The position numbers and the translations under genes were made by a program. The notes beneath the pieces are model-generated. The model was not told where the DNA came from, did no database searches, and worked only from the letters and a program-made list of their open reading frames with translations. This document shows, piece by piece, positions 19,505-30,713 of a DNA stretch of 64,000 nucleotides; the first letter of the stretch is position 1, and each line of letters begins with the position of its first letter. Source of the DNA: Aquimarina mytili. Its GTDB lineage: Bacteria > Bacteroidota > Bacteroidia > Flavobacteriales > Flavobacteriaceae. Where the stretch lies: NCBI RefSeq assembly GCF_016735115.1, contig NZ_JAERQJ010000006.1, positions 278,023-342,022 on the forward strand. Reading direction: 5' to 3'.

Positions 19505-20611
19505 ATGAAAGTTTTACACGTTTCTGGAGCCACTAGTTGGGGAGGTAACGAACAGCAATTGTTATATTTGGTAGAAGAACTAAACTCATACGGAGTTGAA
19601 CAGTTCTTGTTTTGTTATGAAAATACACCTTTGATTGAAAAAATTAAGGACCAAAATATTGCTATTATTTCAATTCCTAATATAAAATCTCGTAAGAAAG
19701 CTTATAGAAAATTGCTTAATAGTGCTGTGAAAGAGCATCAGTTTGATCTTCTTCATCTGCATACAAGTAATGCGGTTACGGGGTATATGATTACAGATCT
19801 TTTTTATGGGCTTAAAGTAAAAGCTGTGTTTTCAAAGAAAGGTATAGGAAGCAGTGTTAGTTTTTTAAGTAAGCTTAAGTATAATTATAAGAATATTCAT
19901 AAAGTTTTATGTGTGTCTGAAATTGTTTCTGATTATTTTAAAGGTGTTTTATACGCTAAAAATCATCACAAACTTTGTGTAGTATATGATGGTGTTAAGG
20001 TACATAAAGAAAACAACGAAATGACTTCTTCATATGATCTTAGAAAAGAATTGAATATTGAAAAAGATACCAAAATCATTGGTAATATTGCAAATCATAC
20101 AAAGGCCAAAGATCTAAAAACTTTAATAAAAACATTAGATATATTGGTGAATAAAGAAAATACTACAGATATACATTTGGTACAAATTGGAGAATTTTCA
20201 AAACGTTCTCAAGAACTTAAAGATATGGTTTCTGAATATGGTTTACATGATTATATATCGTTTGTAGGTTTTAAAAATGAAGCATCTTCAATTTTACCTC
20301 AATTTGATGTATATCTTATGACTTCAGAACGAGAAGGTGGACCCACAACTGTTTTAGAGGCATTTTATAAGAAAGTACCTGTGGTTTCGACTAATGTAGG
20401 ATTAGTAAGTGAGGCCATAGAAGACGGTGTAAATGGGTATGTAGCTCCAATTAGCGATTATAGAGTTCTTGGCGAAAAAGTATTGCAATTGCTTAATGAT
20501 GATGTGTTAAGAAATTCTTTTGTGAAGATCTCTTATAATAAATTTGTAAACTCTTACACAGCCAAGCATTTAGGGATGAATACATTTAATGTATATAAAG
20601 AAATTGTTTGA
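19505..20611 (+). CDS. Glycosyltransferase family 4 protein
   Basis: 368 residues, GT-B fold with the N-terminal VSGATSWGGNEQQLLYLV loop and the C-terminal donor site SEREGGPTTVLEAFYKKVPVVSTNVG, the retaining EX7E type. It heads a same-strand run of three genes (GT4, GT2, WaaP-like kinase) with stops and starts overlapping or a few bases apart, as expected for a lipopolysaccharide core or capsule operon. Sugar and acceptor are unknown. Confidence 0.9.
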   Translation: MKVLHVSGATSWGGNEQQLLYLVEELNSYGVEQFLFCYENTPLIEKIKDQNIAIISIPNIKSRKKAYRKLLNSAVKEHQFDLLHLHTSNAVTGYMITDLFYGLKVKAVFSKKGIGSSVSFLSKLKYNYKNIHKVLCVSEIVSDYFKGVLYAKNHHKLCVVYDGVKVHKENNEMTSSYDLRKELNIEKDTKIIGNIANHTKAKDLKTLIKTLDILVNKENTTDIHLVQIGEFSKRSQELKDMVSEYGLHDYISFVGFKNEASSILPQFDVYLMTSEREGGPTTVLEAFYKKVPVVSTNVGLVSEAIEDGVNGYVAPISDYRVLGEKVLQLLNDDVLRNSFVKISYNKFVNSYTAKHLGMNTFNVYKEIV

Positions 20612-21408
20612 TGAAGGTTAAAACAGCACTTATCATATCAACATATAATTGGCCTGAAGCACTTGAGTTAGTTTTAAAGAGTGTAGCAAACCAAAGTATA
20701 ATGACCAACGAAGTTTTAATAGCTGATGACGGTTCTCGTGATGAAACAAAGCTAATTATAGAAAAGTTTAGAGAACAAGTATCAATACCGCTTAATCATG
20801 TTTGGCATGAGGATTTAGGGTTTAGAAAAGGAAAAGTTTTAAATAAAGCGATAGCGTCTACAAATGCGGATTATATTATCGAGGTTGATGGCGATTGCAT
20901 TATGCATAGAGATTTTATTAAAGACCATTTAGATTTTATAAAAAAAGATGTTTTTCTTTATGGATCTCGAGTAAATATCCAAAAAGATTATTTACCTGTA
21001 TTATTCAAAAAACAAAAAATATCTTTTAATTTTTTGTCAAAGGGTATTAAAAAAAGAACAAGAGCTTTGCGAATACCAATTTTTGGTTATCTTTTTACAC
21101 CAAAATCAAAACTCTCTAAAAAAATAAGAGGATGTAATATATCGTTTTGGCGAGAAGATGTTATAAAAGTTAATGGCTATAATGAATCTATAGAAGGTTG
21201 GGGTAGAGAGGATAGTGAGTTGATTGTGAGAATGCTAAATAATGGTTGTGTCGGTAGAAGACTTCGGTACAGGGGGATTGTTTACCATATATGGCATTCT
21301 GAAAAATCTAGGGATAAAGTTCAAGAAAATGATAGAATTCAACAACTTTCAAAAGAAAAGGCATTGATTTGGTGCGAAGACGGAATTGATAAATACCTTA
21401 ATAATTAA
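20611..21408 (+). CDS. Glycosyltransferase family 2 protein with galactosyltransferase-type C-terminus
   Basis: 265 residues from the ATG at 20611, whose A is the last base of the preceding TGA (TGATG overlap). A TTG one codon earlier is less likely. The GT-A fold has ADDGSRDET for UDP-sugar binding and EVDGDC as DxD metal motif; the C-terminal GWGREDSELIVRMLNNG is the Glyco_transf_7C element seen in chondroitin/galactosyl transferases. Cytoplasmic; inverting. It is second in the glycan operon. Confidence 0.9.
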   Translation: MKVKTALIISTYNWPEALELVLKSVANQSIMTNEVLIADDGSRDETKLIIEKFREQVSIPLNHVWHEDLGFRKGKVLNKAIASTNADYIIEVDGDCIMHRDFIKDHLDFIKKDVFLYGSRVNIQKDYLPVLFKKQKISFNFLSKGIKKRTRALRIPIFGYLFTPKSKLSKKIRGCNISFWREDVIKVNGYNESIEGWGREDSELIVRMLNNGCVGRRLRYRGIVYHIWHSEKSRDKVQENDRIQQLSKEKALIWCEDGIDKYLNN

Positions 21409-21411
21409 TAA

Positions 21412-22209
21412 ATGCAAAACCAATTTGTAATACATCCTGCTCAGGCAGTTTTTGAACCGCAAATAAAGAATGCTATTCATAACTTTGACAGGTATGATGA
21501 TGTGCTTGGAGAGGCAGAGAGAAATGTGATTAAAATTGTTGATGTAGATGATAAAAAATATACTATAAAATCGTTTAAAGTACCTAATATCATTAATCAA
21601 ATTGCTTACCGGTTTTTTAGGAAATCAAAAGCAGAGCGATCATATACTTATGCAAATAAATTATTAGATTTAGGTATTGATACTCCTTTTCCGGTAGCAT
21701 ATGATCTTTATATGTCTCCGGTTTTATTTAAAAGAAGTTATTATGTGAGTGAGTTGGTAAATTGTGACTTAACCTATAGAGAGCTAACAACTGATTTTTC
21801 TATTCCTGATTATGATAATATCCTTAGAGCTTTCACTAGGTTTACTTATAAGTTACATGAGAAAGGGATTAATTTCTTAGATCATTCTCCCGGTAATACT
21901 TTAATTAAAAGAGAAGGAAAAGAGTATAGATTTTATTTAGTTGACCTTAATCGTATGCAATTTGGAAAAATGGATTTTGATACAAGGATTAAGAACTTTG
22001 TTAAACTTACTATTCATGAATCAATGATTAAGGTAATGAGTAATGAATATGCTAAATGTACAGGAGAAGATGAAAAAATGATATTTGATCTCATGTGGAA
22101 ATACACAAGAGAATTTCAATATAGATTTTATCGTAAAATAAGAATTAAAAAAAGAATATTTTTCTGGAAAAAAAAGTACAGAACTATTCCTTCTGAGTCT
22201 CCGATTTAA
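21412..22209 (+). CDS. Lipopolysaccharide kinase (WaaP/InaA/Kdo kinase-like)
   Basis: 265 residues with the kinase-like fold of the WaaP/KdkA group: Lys53 in the beta-3 strand YTIKSF, Glu75, a catalytic loop FLDHSPGNTLI with Asp157 and Asn162, and VDLN with Asp178 as the metal-binding Asp. These enzymes phosphorylate heptose or Kdo in the inner core of LPS at the cytoplasmic membrane face, supplying the negative charge that divalent ions bridge. It starts 3 bases after the GT2 stop and overlaps the convergent GT2 gene by 26 bases. Which sugar is phosphorylated cannot be read from the sequence. Confidence 0.88.
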   Translation: MQNQFVIHPAQAVFEPQIKNAIHNFDRYDDVLGEAERNVIKIVDVDDKKYTIKSFKVPNIINQIAYRFFRKSKAERSYTYANKLLDLGIDTPFPVAYDLYMSPVLFKRSYYVSELVNCDLTYRELTTDFSIPDYDNILRAFTRFTYKLHEKGINFLDHSPGNTLIKREGKEYRFYLVDLNRMQFGKMDFDTRIKNFVKLTIHESMIKVMSNEYAKCTGEDEKMIFDLMWKYTREFQYRFYRKIRIKKRIFFWKKKYRTIPSESPI

Positions 22210-22951
22210 TTATTTCTCTCAATTTGATATACTTTAAAAAAGTTAGGTTGGCCGTCTGAACACATATTACAAACCCATTTAAACCATCAAGAAATCCTAA
22301 ACGGAGAAAATATGCTTTGAAGAAAGCCCAAGTTGGATTAAATAAGATTTTCCATAGAGTTGCTTTTTTTCCTAATTCGTAATATGAATGTGCCGATATT
22401 GTTGAGAACTTTTCGATTTGCGAATTGTAAGCACTGTATGTTGGATAGTTCCAATGTAAGATATCACCTTTTAATTTTCCAGAACTTTTAGGGTTATATA
22501 GTTTATAAGAATCATGAGGGTTAATACCTTTCCATTCTCCCTTTCCTTTTTTGAAAGCTCTCAATTTTTTATCGGGGTACCAATCAGAATGTTTTATCCA
22601 TTGTCCGCAAAAATTATTATAGCGATTCATGTAATATCCATCATGAACCCAATTAGATTTTAATGCTAGTAAAGATTTTTGAAGCTCAGGAGATAGGGCC
22701 TCATCACCATCAAGTGAAACTATATGATCGTAAGAAGCTTGTTCTATAACAAAGTTCTTTTGTTCTTTATACCCTAGAAATTTCTGCTTTACAAATTTGA
22801 CATCATATTTTTTACAAATTTCTTCAGTTTTATCAGTCGAAAAAGAATCAACAACGACAATTTCATCTACTACTCCTTGAAGTGACGCTAGACATTCTTC
22901 GATTTTTCTTTCTTCATTATAGGTAATAATAACTCCAGAGAGCTTAATCAT
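22184..22951 (-). CDS. Glycosyltransferase family 2 protein, WaaE/KdtX-like
   Basis: 255 residues. The start LSGVIITYNEERKIEECLASLQGVVDEIVVVDSFSTD and the metal site SLDGDEAL are those of the WaaE/KdtX group that puts a glucose on LPS heptose; HWNYPTYSAYNSQIEKFS in the C-terminal half is conserved in it. The last 26 bases overlap the convergent kinase gene. Its presence beside the kinase and a family 9 transferase supports a core-LPS role, by inference. Confidence 0.88.
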   Translation of the reverse strand: MIKLSGVIITYNEERKIEECLASLQGVVDEIVVVDSFSTDKTEEICKKYDVKFVKQKFLGYKEQKNFVIEQASYDHIVSLDGDEALSPELQKSLLALKSNWVHDGYYMNRYNNFCGQWIKHSDWYPDKKLRAFKKGKGEWKGINPHDSYKLYNPKSSGKLKGDILHWNYPTYSAYNSQIEKFSTISAHSYYELGKKATLWKILFNPTWAFFKAYFLRLGFLDGLNGFVICVQTANLTFLKYIKLREIIKSETQKE

Positions 22952-23102
22952 AAGTTGGTGTAATTTTACAGGTTATAAATATAAAAATAGTTATTTTTTG
23001 AGGGATTGATATTTTGTTAGAAACTAAAATCAAATTATAAAGATTTTTTATATAATTAAAAGTTTCAGAATCAACCCTGTGTTATACGTATTTTTATGTC
23101 AT

Positions 23103-24167
23103 CTATTCTATGGTTTGAATTAAATAGTTTCTGAGTTTTGGGATAATTAGATCCGAAGAAAACTCTTGATATAAATGCAAAGCTTCTTTTTTCATTTTTT
23201 TTGGAGACGTATTGCCATATAGTTCTGGTTTTACATCTATTAAATGAATAGAGTCATGTTCAATTCCATCTTCAAACATATTCCAATCTTTTTTAATAAT
23301 CCATGGCGAGAAAATAGTAAAAGAAGGCACATCGATTGCTTTTGCCATGTTAACAGCACCTCCTTCATTACCTATCAACATATCACAATGGGATAGAATA
23401 GCAATAAATCCTCTTAAACTCTTTGCATATACATTAAAATATATATTTTTTTGGGTACTTGGAAAGGTTAGATCATAAATTGCTTTAGCGTCTTTTTCCT
23501 GATTAGGCATATAATTGAAAAGAATACTGGCTTTAGTCACAGAAACAATTTCATCAATTATTTTTGCCATTTCTTTAAAAGGAAGTGTTTTTATAGCTTC
23601 ACTTCCCAATACACTAATCATTATTATAGGTTTTTTAGTTTCAATACCATTAGATTCTAAAAACTCTTTAGCTTTTTCTTTTTCTTCAATAGTAAGAACT
23701 ATTTTTGGTCTTAAAATTTCTGTAGCAATTCTATTCTCAGGAAGAACCAGGCGCAATCTATTTTCTATAGCTGTACTGGCATTAGTAATTGGTTGGCTTT
23801 TTCTATGTATAACCTTGGTGTAAAAAAATTGTGTATACCATTTGTAAAAAGAAATCCTTTTTGGAGCTCGAGAAAATAAGGTAATTAAATTACTTTCTAA
23901 TTTGCCAAAAGAATCAATAACCAGATCATATCTCTTTTTTCTTATTTCTTTTAAGAATTTATAAAAAGCTTTTTTACTTTCTCTATATTCTGGTTTAAAT
24001 TCTATGATATGATCAAAAGCAAGGCTATTTTTTACTACGGGTATGGTGTTGGTGTTAATTAAATAATCAATAGTAGCATTGGGATATTCTTTTTTTAAAG
24101 TTTCACAAATAACTGTACTTGTGAGAACATCACCAATCATTTTTTGTTGAATAACTAGTATTTTCAT
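23103..24167 (-). CDS. Glycosyltransferase family 9 (heptosyltransferase-like)
   Basis: 354 residues, GT-B fold of the ADP-heptose:LPS heptosyltransferase family. The start MKILVIQQKMIGDVLTSTVICETL and the C-terminal SHCDMLIGNEGGAVNMAKAIDVPSF, with the conserved Gly-Asn/Asp-Gly-Gly loop, are characteristic. Acts at the cytoplasmic face. It follows 22952-23102, a 151-base gap with no recognisable element, and precedes the GT2 gene on the minus strand. Donor (heptose or another sugar) is not certain. Confidence 0.9.
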   Translation of the reverse strand: MKILVIQQKMIGDVLTSTVICETLKKEYPNATIDYLINTNTIPVVKNSLAFDHIIEFKPEYRESKKAFYKFLKEIRKKRYDLVIDSFGKLESNLITLFSRAPKRISFYKWYTQFFYTKVIHRKSQPITNASTAIENRLRLVLPENRIATEILRPKIVLTIEEKEKAKEFLESNGIETKKPIIMISVLGSEAIKTLPFKEMAKIIDEIVSVTKASILFNYMPNQEKDAKAIYDLTFPSTQKNIYFNVYAKSLRGFIAILSHCDMLIGNEGGAVNMAKAIDVPSFTIFSPWIIKKDWNMFEDGIEHDSIHLIDVKPELYGNTSPKKMKKEALHLYQEFSSDLIIPKLRNYLIQTIE

Positions 24168-24180
24168 AAACTATTGATCA

Positions 24181-24225
24181 AAATACCAGAACTTGTTTTT
24201 TTGTTTAAGGCAAGCCCTGGTATTT
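24181..24225. terminator. Hairpin between dapD and the family 9 transferase
   Basis: AAATACCAG at 24181-24189 pairs with CTGGTATTT at 24217-24225, and an inner CTTG/CAAG pair shortens the loop. On the plus strand it is followed by a T-run; on the minus strand, the direction of dapD, only by TTTG. It may act as a weak dapD terminator. Confidence 0.45.
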
Positions 24226-24238
24226 GTTTTTTCTTCAA

Positions 24239-25054
24239 TTAAACGGCAACATCGTATTCACGAAGTGCGTCGTTAAGCGAGGTTTTCTTATCGGTACTTT
24301 CTTTACGTTTTCCAATAATCAAAGCACATGGAACATTATATTCTCCAGCAGCAAATTTCTTAGTGTAACTACCAGGAATTACTACTGATCTAGCGGGAAC
24401 TACTCCTTTTCTTTCTACAGGTGTATCTCCAGTAACGTCGATTATCTTTGTAGAAGCGGTTAATACTACATTAGCTCCAAGTACGGCTTCTTTTTCTACA
24501 CGTACACCTTCTACTACAATACAACGAGATCCTATAAATGCGCTATCTTCAATGATAACAGGTGCAGCTTGTAATGGCTCTAATACGCCTCCAATACCAA
24601 CTCCACCACTCAAATGTACGTTTTTTCCAATTTGTGCACAGCTACCCACAGTTGCCCATGTATCTACCATTGTTCCTTCATCTACATATGCACCAATATT
24701 TATATAACTTGGCATTAAAATAGTTCCAGAAGAAATATATGCACCATGACGTGCTACTGCATTAGGAACTACACGAATTCCTTTAGCCTCATATCCTCTT
24801 TTTAATGGGATTTTATCATGATATTCAAAAATTCCTGCTTCCAGAGTTTCCATTTTTTGAATAGGAAAGTACAAAACAACCCCTTTTTTTACCCATTCGT
24901 TTACTTGCCATCCACCATCAACAGGTTCTGCAACACGCAGTTCACCAGTGTCTAACATACTAACTATTTTTCTAATTGCATCTTGAGTATTTTGCTCTTT
25001 TAAAAGCTCTCTATTATCCCAAGCTTTCTCTATGGTTTCTTTTAGTTGGTTCAT
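24239..25054 (-). CDS. dapD: 2,3,4,5-tetrahydropyridine-2,6-dicarboxylate N-succinyltransferase
   Basis: 271 residues (family about 274). It adds succinyl from succinyl-CoA to tetrahydrodipicolinate in the succinylase branch of lysine/meso-diaminopimelate synthesis. The N-terminal helical region is followed by a left-handed beta-helix of hexapeptide repeats (about 110-220) with the family stretch SSGTILMPSYINIGAYVDEGTMVDTW and SGGVGIGGVLEPLQAAPVIIEDSAFIG. Cytoplasmic trimer. It is divergent from ruvX. Confidence 0.97.
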   Translation of the reverse strand: MNQLKETIEKAWDNRELLKEQNTQDAIRKIVSMLDTGELRVAEPVDGGWQVNEWVKKGVVLYFPIQKMETLEAGIFEYHDKIPLKRGYEAKGIRVVPNAVARHGAYISSGTILMPSYINIGAYVDEGTMVDTWATVGSCAQIGKNVHLSGGVGIGGVLEPLQAAPVIIEDSAFIGSRCIVVEGVRVEKEAVLGANVVLTASTKIIDVTGDTPVERKGVVPARSVVIPGSYTKKFAAGEYNVPCALIIGKRKESTDKKTSLNDALREYDVAV

Positions 25055-25160
25055 TGATCAAAAATTTTGGTAAAGATAATAGCTTAACTCAAAAAACATA
25101 TCGATTTAATGTATTTTAGGAAACCATTAATAAATAAGGTGTTTATTTGTCATAATATCA

Positions 25161-25168
25161 TATTTTTG
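25161..25168 (+). promoter_or_regulatory. Probable -7 element of ruvX
   Basis: TATTTTTG matches TAnnTTTG and ends 14 bases before the ruvX ATG. A TTTG at 25146-25149 is only 11 bases upstream, so no good -33 box can be named. Confidence 0.5.
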
Positions 25169-25182
25169 CACAAAATATGTAG

Positions 25183-25593
25183 ATGGCTAGAATATTGGCA
25201 ATAGATTATGGAGGTAAGCGTTGTGGTATTGCAGTGACTGATGAGTCTCAAATTATCGCTTCGGGATTGACTACTGTTGATACCAAGAATGTGTTATCTT
25301 GGTTAAAAGACTATGTGTCTAATGAAGAGGTTGAGCTTTTTGTAGTTGGAGAACCCAAAAGATTGCATGGAGAACCTTCAGAAAGTGAAAAGTTGATTCG
25401 ACCTTTTTTGGAAAAATTAAATAATATGCTTCCCAATATTCCAGTAAAGAGAATAGATGAGCGCTTTACCTCTAAGATAGCTTTTGACACCATGTTGGCA
25501 AGTAGGATTTCAAAAAAGAGAAGAAGGGATAAAGCATTAGTTGATCAAATTAGCGCCACCATAATTTTACAAGATTACTTGTATAATCAATAA
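25183..25593 (+). CDS. ruvX: Holliday junction resolvase-like RuvX/YqgF
   Basis: 136-residue RNase H-like protein. LAIDYGGKRCGIAVTD carries the first catalytic Asp (residue 6), FVVGEPKRLHGEPSESE is the central motif and DERFTSKIAF carries the second acidic site. YqgF is linked to 16S rRNA 5' processing in E. coli and to junction resolution; the sequence does not distinguish these. It is 23 bases upstream of the deformylase gene on the same strand, a plausible operon. Confidence 0.94.
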   Translation: MARILAIDYGGKRCGIAVTDESQIIASGLTTVDTKNVLSWLKDYVSNEEVELFVVGEPKRLHGEPSESEKLIRPFLEKLNNMLPNIPVKRIDERFTSKIAFDTMLASRISKKRRRDKALVDQISATIILQDYLYNQ

Positions 25594-25616
25594 AAAAAGA
25601 AATAGTAATAAAATAT

Positions 25617-26207
25617 ATGATACTTCCTATTGTAGCATACGGAGACCCGGTATTAAAGAAAAAAGCAAAGGAGATTGCAAAAGATTATCCTAAATTAGAA
25701 GAGTTGCTAGAAAACATGTTTGAAACCATGTATGCAGCTCATGGTGTAGGGTTGGCAGCTCCACAGATTGGCATTCCCATTCGATTGTTTTTGGTAGATA
25801 CAGAGCCTTTTTCTGAGGATGATGAATTATCAGATAATGAAGCAGATCAATTAAAGGGTTTTAAAAAAGTGTTTATCAATGCAACCATTCTTGAAGAAAC
25901 CGGAGAAGAATGGGCTTTTACTGAAGGTTGCCTTAGTATACCTGATATTCGTGAAGATGTATTTCGTAATGAAACCATCAAGATTAATTATTTTGATGAA
26001 AACTTTGTAGAACATACAGAAATATATAGTGGTTTAGCAGCTAGAGTAATACAACATGAGTATGATCATATCGAAGGGATTTTATTCACAGATAAACTTT
26101 CAAGCCTAAAAAAACGTTTAATAAAAGGAAAACTAGCCAATATTTCTAAAGGAAAAATTAGTGCTGATTATCGAATGCGTTTTCCTTTAGCAAAAAAGGG
26201 TAGATAA
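25617..26207 (+). CDS. def: Peptide deformylase
   Basis: 196 residues. Removes the formyl group from nascent protein N-termini at the ribosome. The three signature motifs are complete: GVGLAAPQ (43-50), EGCLS (103-107, Cys metal ligand) and HEYDH (147-151, two His ligands with the catalytic Glu148). An acidic insertion (FSEDDELSDNEADQ, about 65-78) is typical of the Bacteroidota enzymes. It follows ruvX closely. Confidence 0.97.
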   Translation: MILPIVAYGDPVLKKKAKEIAKDYPKLEELLENMFETMYAAHGVGLAAPQIGIPIRLFLVDTEPFSEDDELSDNEADQLKGFKKVFINATILEETGEEWAFTEGCLSIPDIREDVFRNETIKINYFDENFVEHTEIYSGLAARVIQHEYDHIEGILFTDKLSSLKKRLIKGKLANISKGKISADYRMRFPLAKKGR

Positions 26208-26283
26208 TTAAATTTTTATGTTGGTCAATGTTTGATTTTTTGAAACGAACTACAGATATTTGCCAACTTTGAAACGAAAAAAT

Positions 26284-26703
26284 ATGAGCTTAGATAAAAT
26301 ATTAGCAATTTCAGGTAAACCTGGGTTATACGAATTGAAAACACAAACCAGAAGTGGTTTTTTGGCAGAGTCTTTAATAGATGGTAAAAGACTATCAGTT
26401 AGCATTAGACATAATGTTAGTGTGCTTAGTGAAATTGCAATTTATACATTTACTGAAGAAGTTCCTTTAAGAGAGATTTTTGAAAAGATTCAAGAAAAAG
26501 AAAATGGAGAACAAGCCATTAGTCATAAAGAATCCAAAAACAAACTAGAAAGCTACTTTAGTGAGATATTACCAGACTATGATGAGGATAGAGTGTATGT
26601 AAGTGATATGAAAAAAGTAATACAATGGTATAATATATTACAATCTAAAGGGATAACCGATTTTTCTGAAAAAGAAGAGAATTCTTCAGAGGAGGAAGAA
26701 TAG
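26284..26703 (+). CDS. DUF5606 domain protein
   Basis: 139 residues from the ATG at 26284; the preceding TTG (26260) is not needed because MSLDKILAISGKPGLYELK is the conserved family start. The first 65 residues form the DUF5606 beta-rich domain and the rest is helical with an acidic tail (FSEKEENSSEEEE). It is conserved in Bacteroidota and its function is unknown to me. The gap after def is 76 bases. A clear terminator follows. Confidence 0.85.
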   Translation: MSLDKILAISGKPGLYELKTQTRSGFLAESLIDGKRLSVSIRHNVSVLSEIAIYTFTEEVPLREIFEKIQEKENGEQAISHKESKNKLESYFSEILPDYDEDRVYVSDMKKVIQWYNILQSKGITDFSEKEENSSEEEE

Positions 26704-26723
26704 TAAAAATACTATTGTATGAA

Positions 26724-26760
26724 AAAAGAGAATCTCGGGATTACCGGATTCTCTTTTTTT
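26724..26760 (+). terminator. Intrinsic terminator after the DUF5606 gene
   Basis: AGAGAATC pairs with GATTCTCT, with an extra CGG/CCG pair across a one-base bulge and a five-base loop; seven T follow on the plus strand. It ends the ruvX-def-DUF5606 unit. Confidence 0.85.
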
Positions 26761-26893
26761 ATGGAAACAAAGAAATCAACGTCCGTATAATTCATTTTTT
26801 GAAAGCGATATTGGTTCTAAGTTTTTAAAACTATTAAAAGAATGTGTGTAAATTGAACAAATATTGCTTGATTTTCAATGTATCAATTCATGA

Positions 26894-28588
<1,695 letters not shown>

Positions 28589-28634
28589 TAATTGGCTAGG
28601 TAATTGACATTGAGATAATACATAAATAATTTCT

Positions 28635-28668
28635 AAAGCCTTTCTGAGTCATCAGATAAAGGCTTTTT
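28635..28668 (+). terminator. Intrinsic terminator after pyrG
   Basis: AAAGCCTT pairs with AAGGCTTT, continued by TCTG/CAGA around the loop; five T follow. It lies between pyrG and yidC. Confidence 0.8.
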
Positions 28669-28681
28669 ATACATATAGTAA

Positions 28682-30571
28682 ATGGAAGAAAAAAAATTTG
28701 ACCTTAATTCGATAATTGGATTTGCACTTATTTTTGGAATCATCGTTTGGATGTTCTATCTAAATCAACCTACTCCAGAAGAAATTGAAGCAGAGAAAGC
28801 CAAACAAGAGCAAGTTGAAACAGAAAAAAAGACCGAAGAAAAAAAGACTTCAGATTTTGTTACAGAAAGCCAGCCTATTGTTGTTAACCCACAAGATTCT
28901 TTAGCAGTCGTAAATGCTAAATCACAACTTGGTGCATTTGCTTATTCAGCAAGTTTGCCTTCGGCCAAAGATCAATATACAAAGATAGAAAATGAAGTAT
29001 TAAGCCTTAAGATTAATAATAGAGGAGGGTATATTTCTGAAGCTTTATTAAAAAACTTCAAAACCTATGATTCTGTTCCTGTATATTTGATTAAGGATGG
29101 TAAAAATGCATCTTTAAATATAAATTTTGGTACAACAGATAATAGAATTCTAAATACCAAAGACCTGTTTTTTGAACCAAAAGTTACTAAGAATGGAGAT
29201 AATACAATCCTTTCCATGAGGCTTAAAGCTTCAGATTCTCAGTTTTTAGAATATAGGTATGAGTTAAAACCAAATGATTATATGGTAGATTTCACCATTC
29301 GATCACAAGGGTTGCAGCAAGTGATTAATAGCAGTCAAACTATTAATTTAGATTGGAAACTTCAAGGAATGAGGCATGCAAAGAGTGCTTCTTACGAAAA
29401 TCGCTATACAGAATTGTCTTATGAGTATGATGGAGGAAAAGATGACTATCTCGGGCAAGGAGAATTTACAGATGACGAAGAACAAGATGTTACCTGGATT
29501 GCTTTTGAGCAGCATTTCTTTACCTCAATACTATTAACAGATATACCATTTAAGACAGCTGCTTTTACTTCAAAAAATATAGCTAATTCTAGCGACTTAG
29601 ATGACAAGGATATAAAAGTAACAAAAGAGTTTTCTGCTACCATGCCTTTAGAGTTACAGGGGGGAGAGCTTAATTATGCTATGGATTGGTATTATGGACC
29701 GTCAGATTATAAAATATTGAATTCATACAAAAGAAACCTTGATGAAATTGTACCCTTAGGTTGGGGGATTTTTGGGGTAATAAATAGATATTTATTTATT
29801 CCGTTTTTTACTTTTTTAAGTAGCTTTTTGCCTTATGGTATTGCTATAATTATAATGACAATTATTGTTCGTATTATTTTGTCGCCTGTTACGTATAAAT
29901 CATACTTATCACAGGCAAAGATGAAAGTTCTGCGCCCTGAGATTACAGAAATTAACGAAAAGCATAAAGATAATGCCATGAAGAGACAGCAAGAAACAAT
30001 GGCTCTTTATGGTAAAGCTGGAGTAAATCCTATGAGTGGATGTTTACCAGCTTTAATGCAAATTCCAGTCTTTTATGCCTTGTTTAATTTCTTTCCTAGT
30101 GCGTTCGAGTTAAGACAGAAAAGTTTCTTATGGGCTGATGATTTATCAAGTTATGATACCATAGCACAACTACCATTCGAAATCCCGTTTTATGGAGATC
30201 ATATTAGTTTGTTTCCAATACTTGCTTCTGTAGCGATATTTATCTATATGATGATGACAACAGGGCAGACCATGCAAACACAACAACCCGGAATGCCAAA
30301 TATGAAATTTATTATGTATTTGTCACCACTAATGATGCTATTCTTCTTTAATAATTATGCTAGTGGATTATCATTATATTACTTTATCTCAAATTTAATT
30401 ACTATAGGAATTATGTTAGTGATTAAAAATGTAATTATTGATGAAGATAAAATCCATGCTAAAATTCAGGAAAATAAGAAGAAGCCTAAAAAGCAAGGTA
30501 AATTTCAGAAAAAAATGAAAGAGCTTATGGAGCAAGCAGAGCAGCAGCAAAAGACAAATAAAAGAAAGTAA
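28682..30571 (+). CDS. yidC: Membrane protein insertase YidC
   Basis: 629 residues, in the Bacteroidota size range. A first helix at about 10-25 is followed by a large periplasmic domain (about 60-350) and five C-terminal helices that form the Oxa1/Alb3 core (IINRYLFIPFFTFLSSFLPYG, MSGCLPALMQIPVFYALFNF, and so on). It inserts and folds inner-membrane proteins with or without SecYEG. The cytoplasmic tail is Lys-rich, which may help ribosome contact. The N-terminus lacks a cleavable signal. Confidence 0.97.
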   Translation: MEEKKFDLNSIIGFALIFGIIVWMFYLNQPTPEEIEAEKAKQEQVETEKKTEEKKTSDFVTESQPIVVNPQDSLAVVNAKSQLGAFAYSASLPSAKDQYTKIENEVLSLKINNRGGYISEALLKNFKTYDSVPVYLIKDGKNASLNINFGTTDNRILNTKDLFFEPKVTKNGDNTILSMRLKASDSQFLEYRYELKPNDYMVDFTIRSQGLQQVINSSQTINLDWKLQGMRHAKSASYENRYTELSYEYDGGKDDYLGQGEFTDDEEQDVTWIAFEQHFFTSILLTDIPFKTAAFTSKNIANSSDLDDKDIKVTKEFSATMPLELQGGELNYAMDWYYGPSDYKILNSYKRNLDEIVPLGWGIFGVINRYLFIPFFTFLSSFLPYGIAIIIMTIIVRIILSPVTYKSYLSQAKMKVLRPEITEINEKHKDNAMKRQQETMALYGKAGVNPMSGCLPALMQIPVFYALFNFFPSAFELRQKSFLWADDLSSYDTIAQLPFEIPFYGDHISLFPILASVAIFIYMMMTTGQTMQTQQPGMPNMKFIMYLSPLMMLFFFNNYASGLSLYYFISNLITIGIMLVIKNVIIDEDKIHAKIQENKKKPKKQGKFQKKMKELMEQAEQQQKTNKRK

Positions 30572-30591
30572 TTTTTTTATATATTAAGAAT

Positions 30592-30617
30592 AAAAGCTCC
30601 TTTTTAGGAGCTTTTTT
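30592..30617 (+). terminator. Intrinsic terminator after yidC
   Basis: A 10-bp stem (AAAAGCTCCT with AGGAGCTTTT) around a TTTT loop, followed by more T. A textbook intrinsic terminator 20 bases after the stop. Confidence 0.9.
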
Positions 30618-30713
30618 GTATTTTAAATTTTAGTTTTATTACTTTGAATTTCAAATAATGGTATACTTTTTGGAAATTACATTCGTTGAAATAACGTCCC
30701 AAATTATATAACT

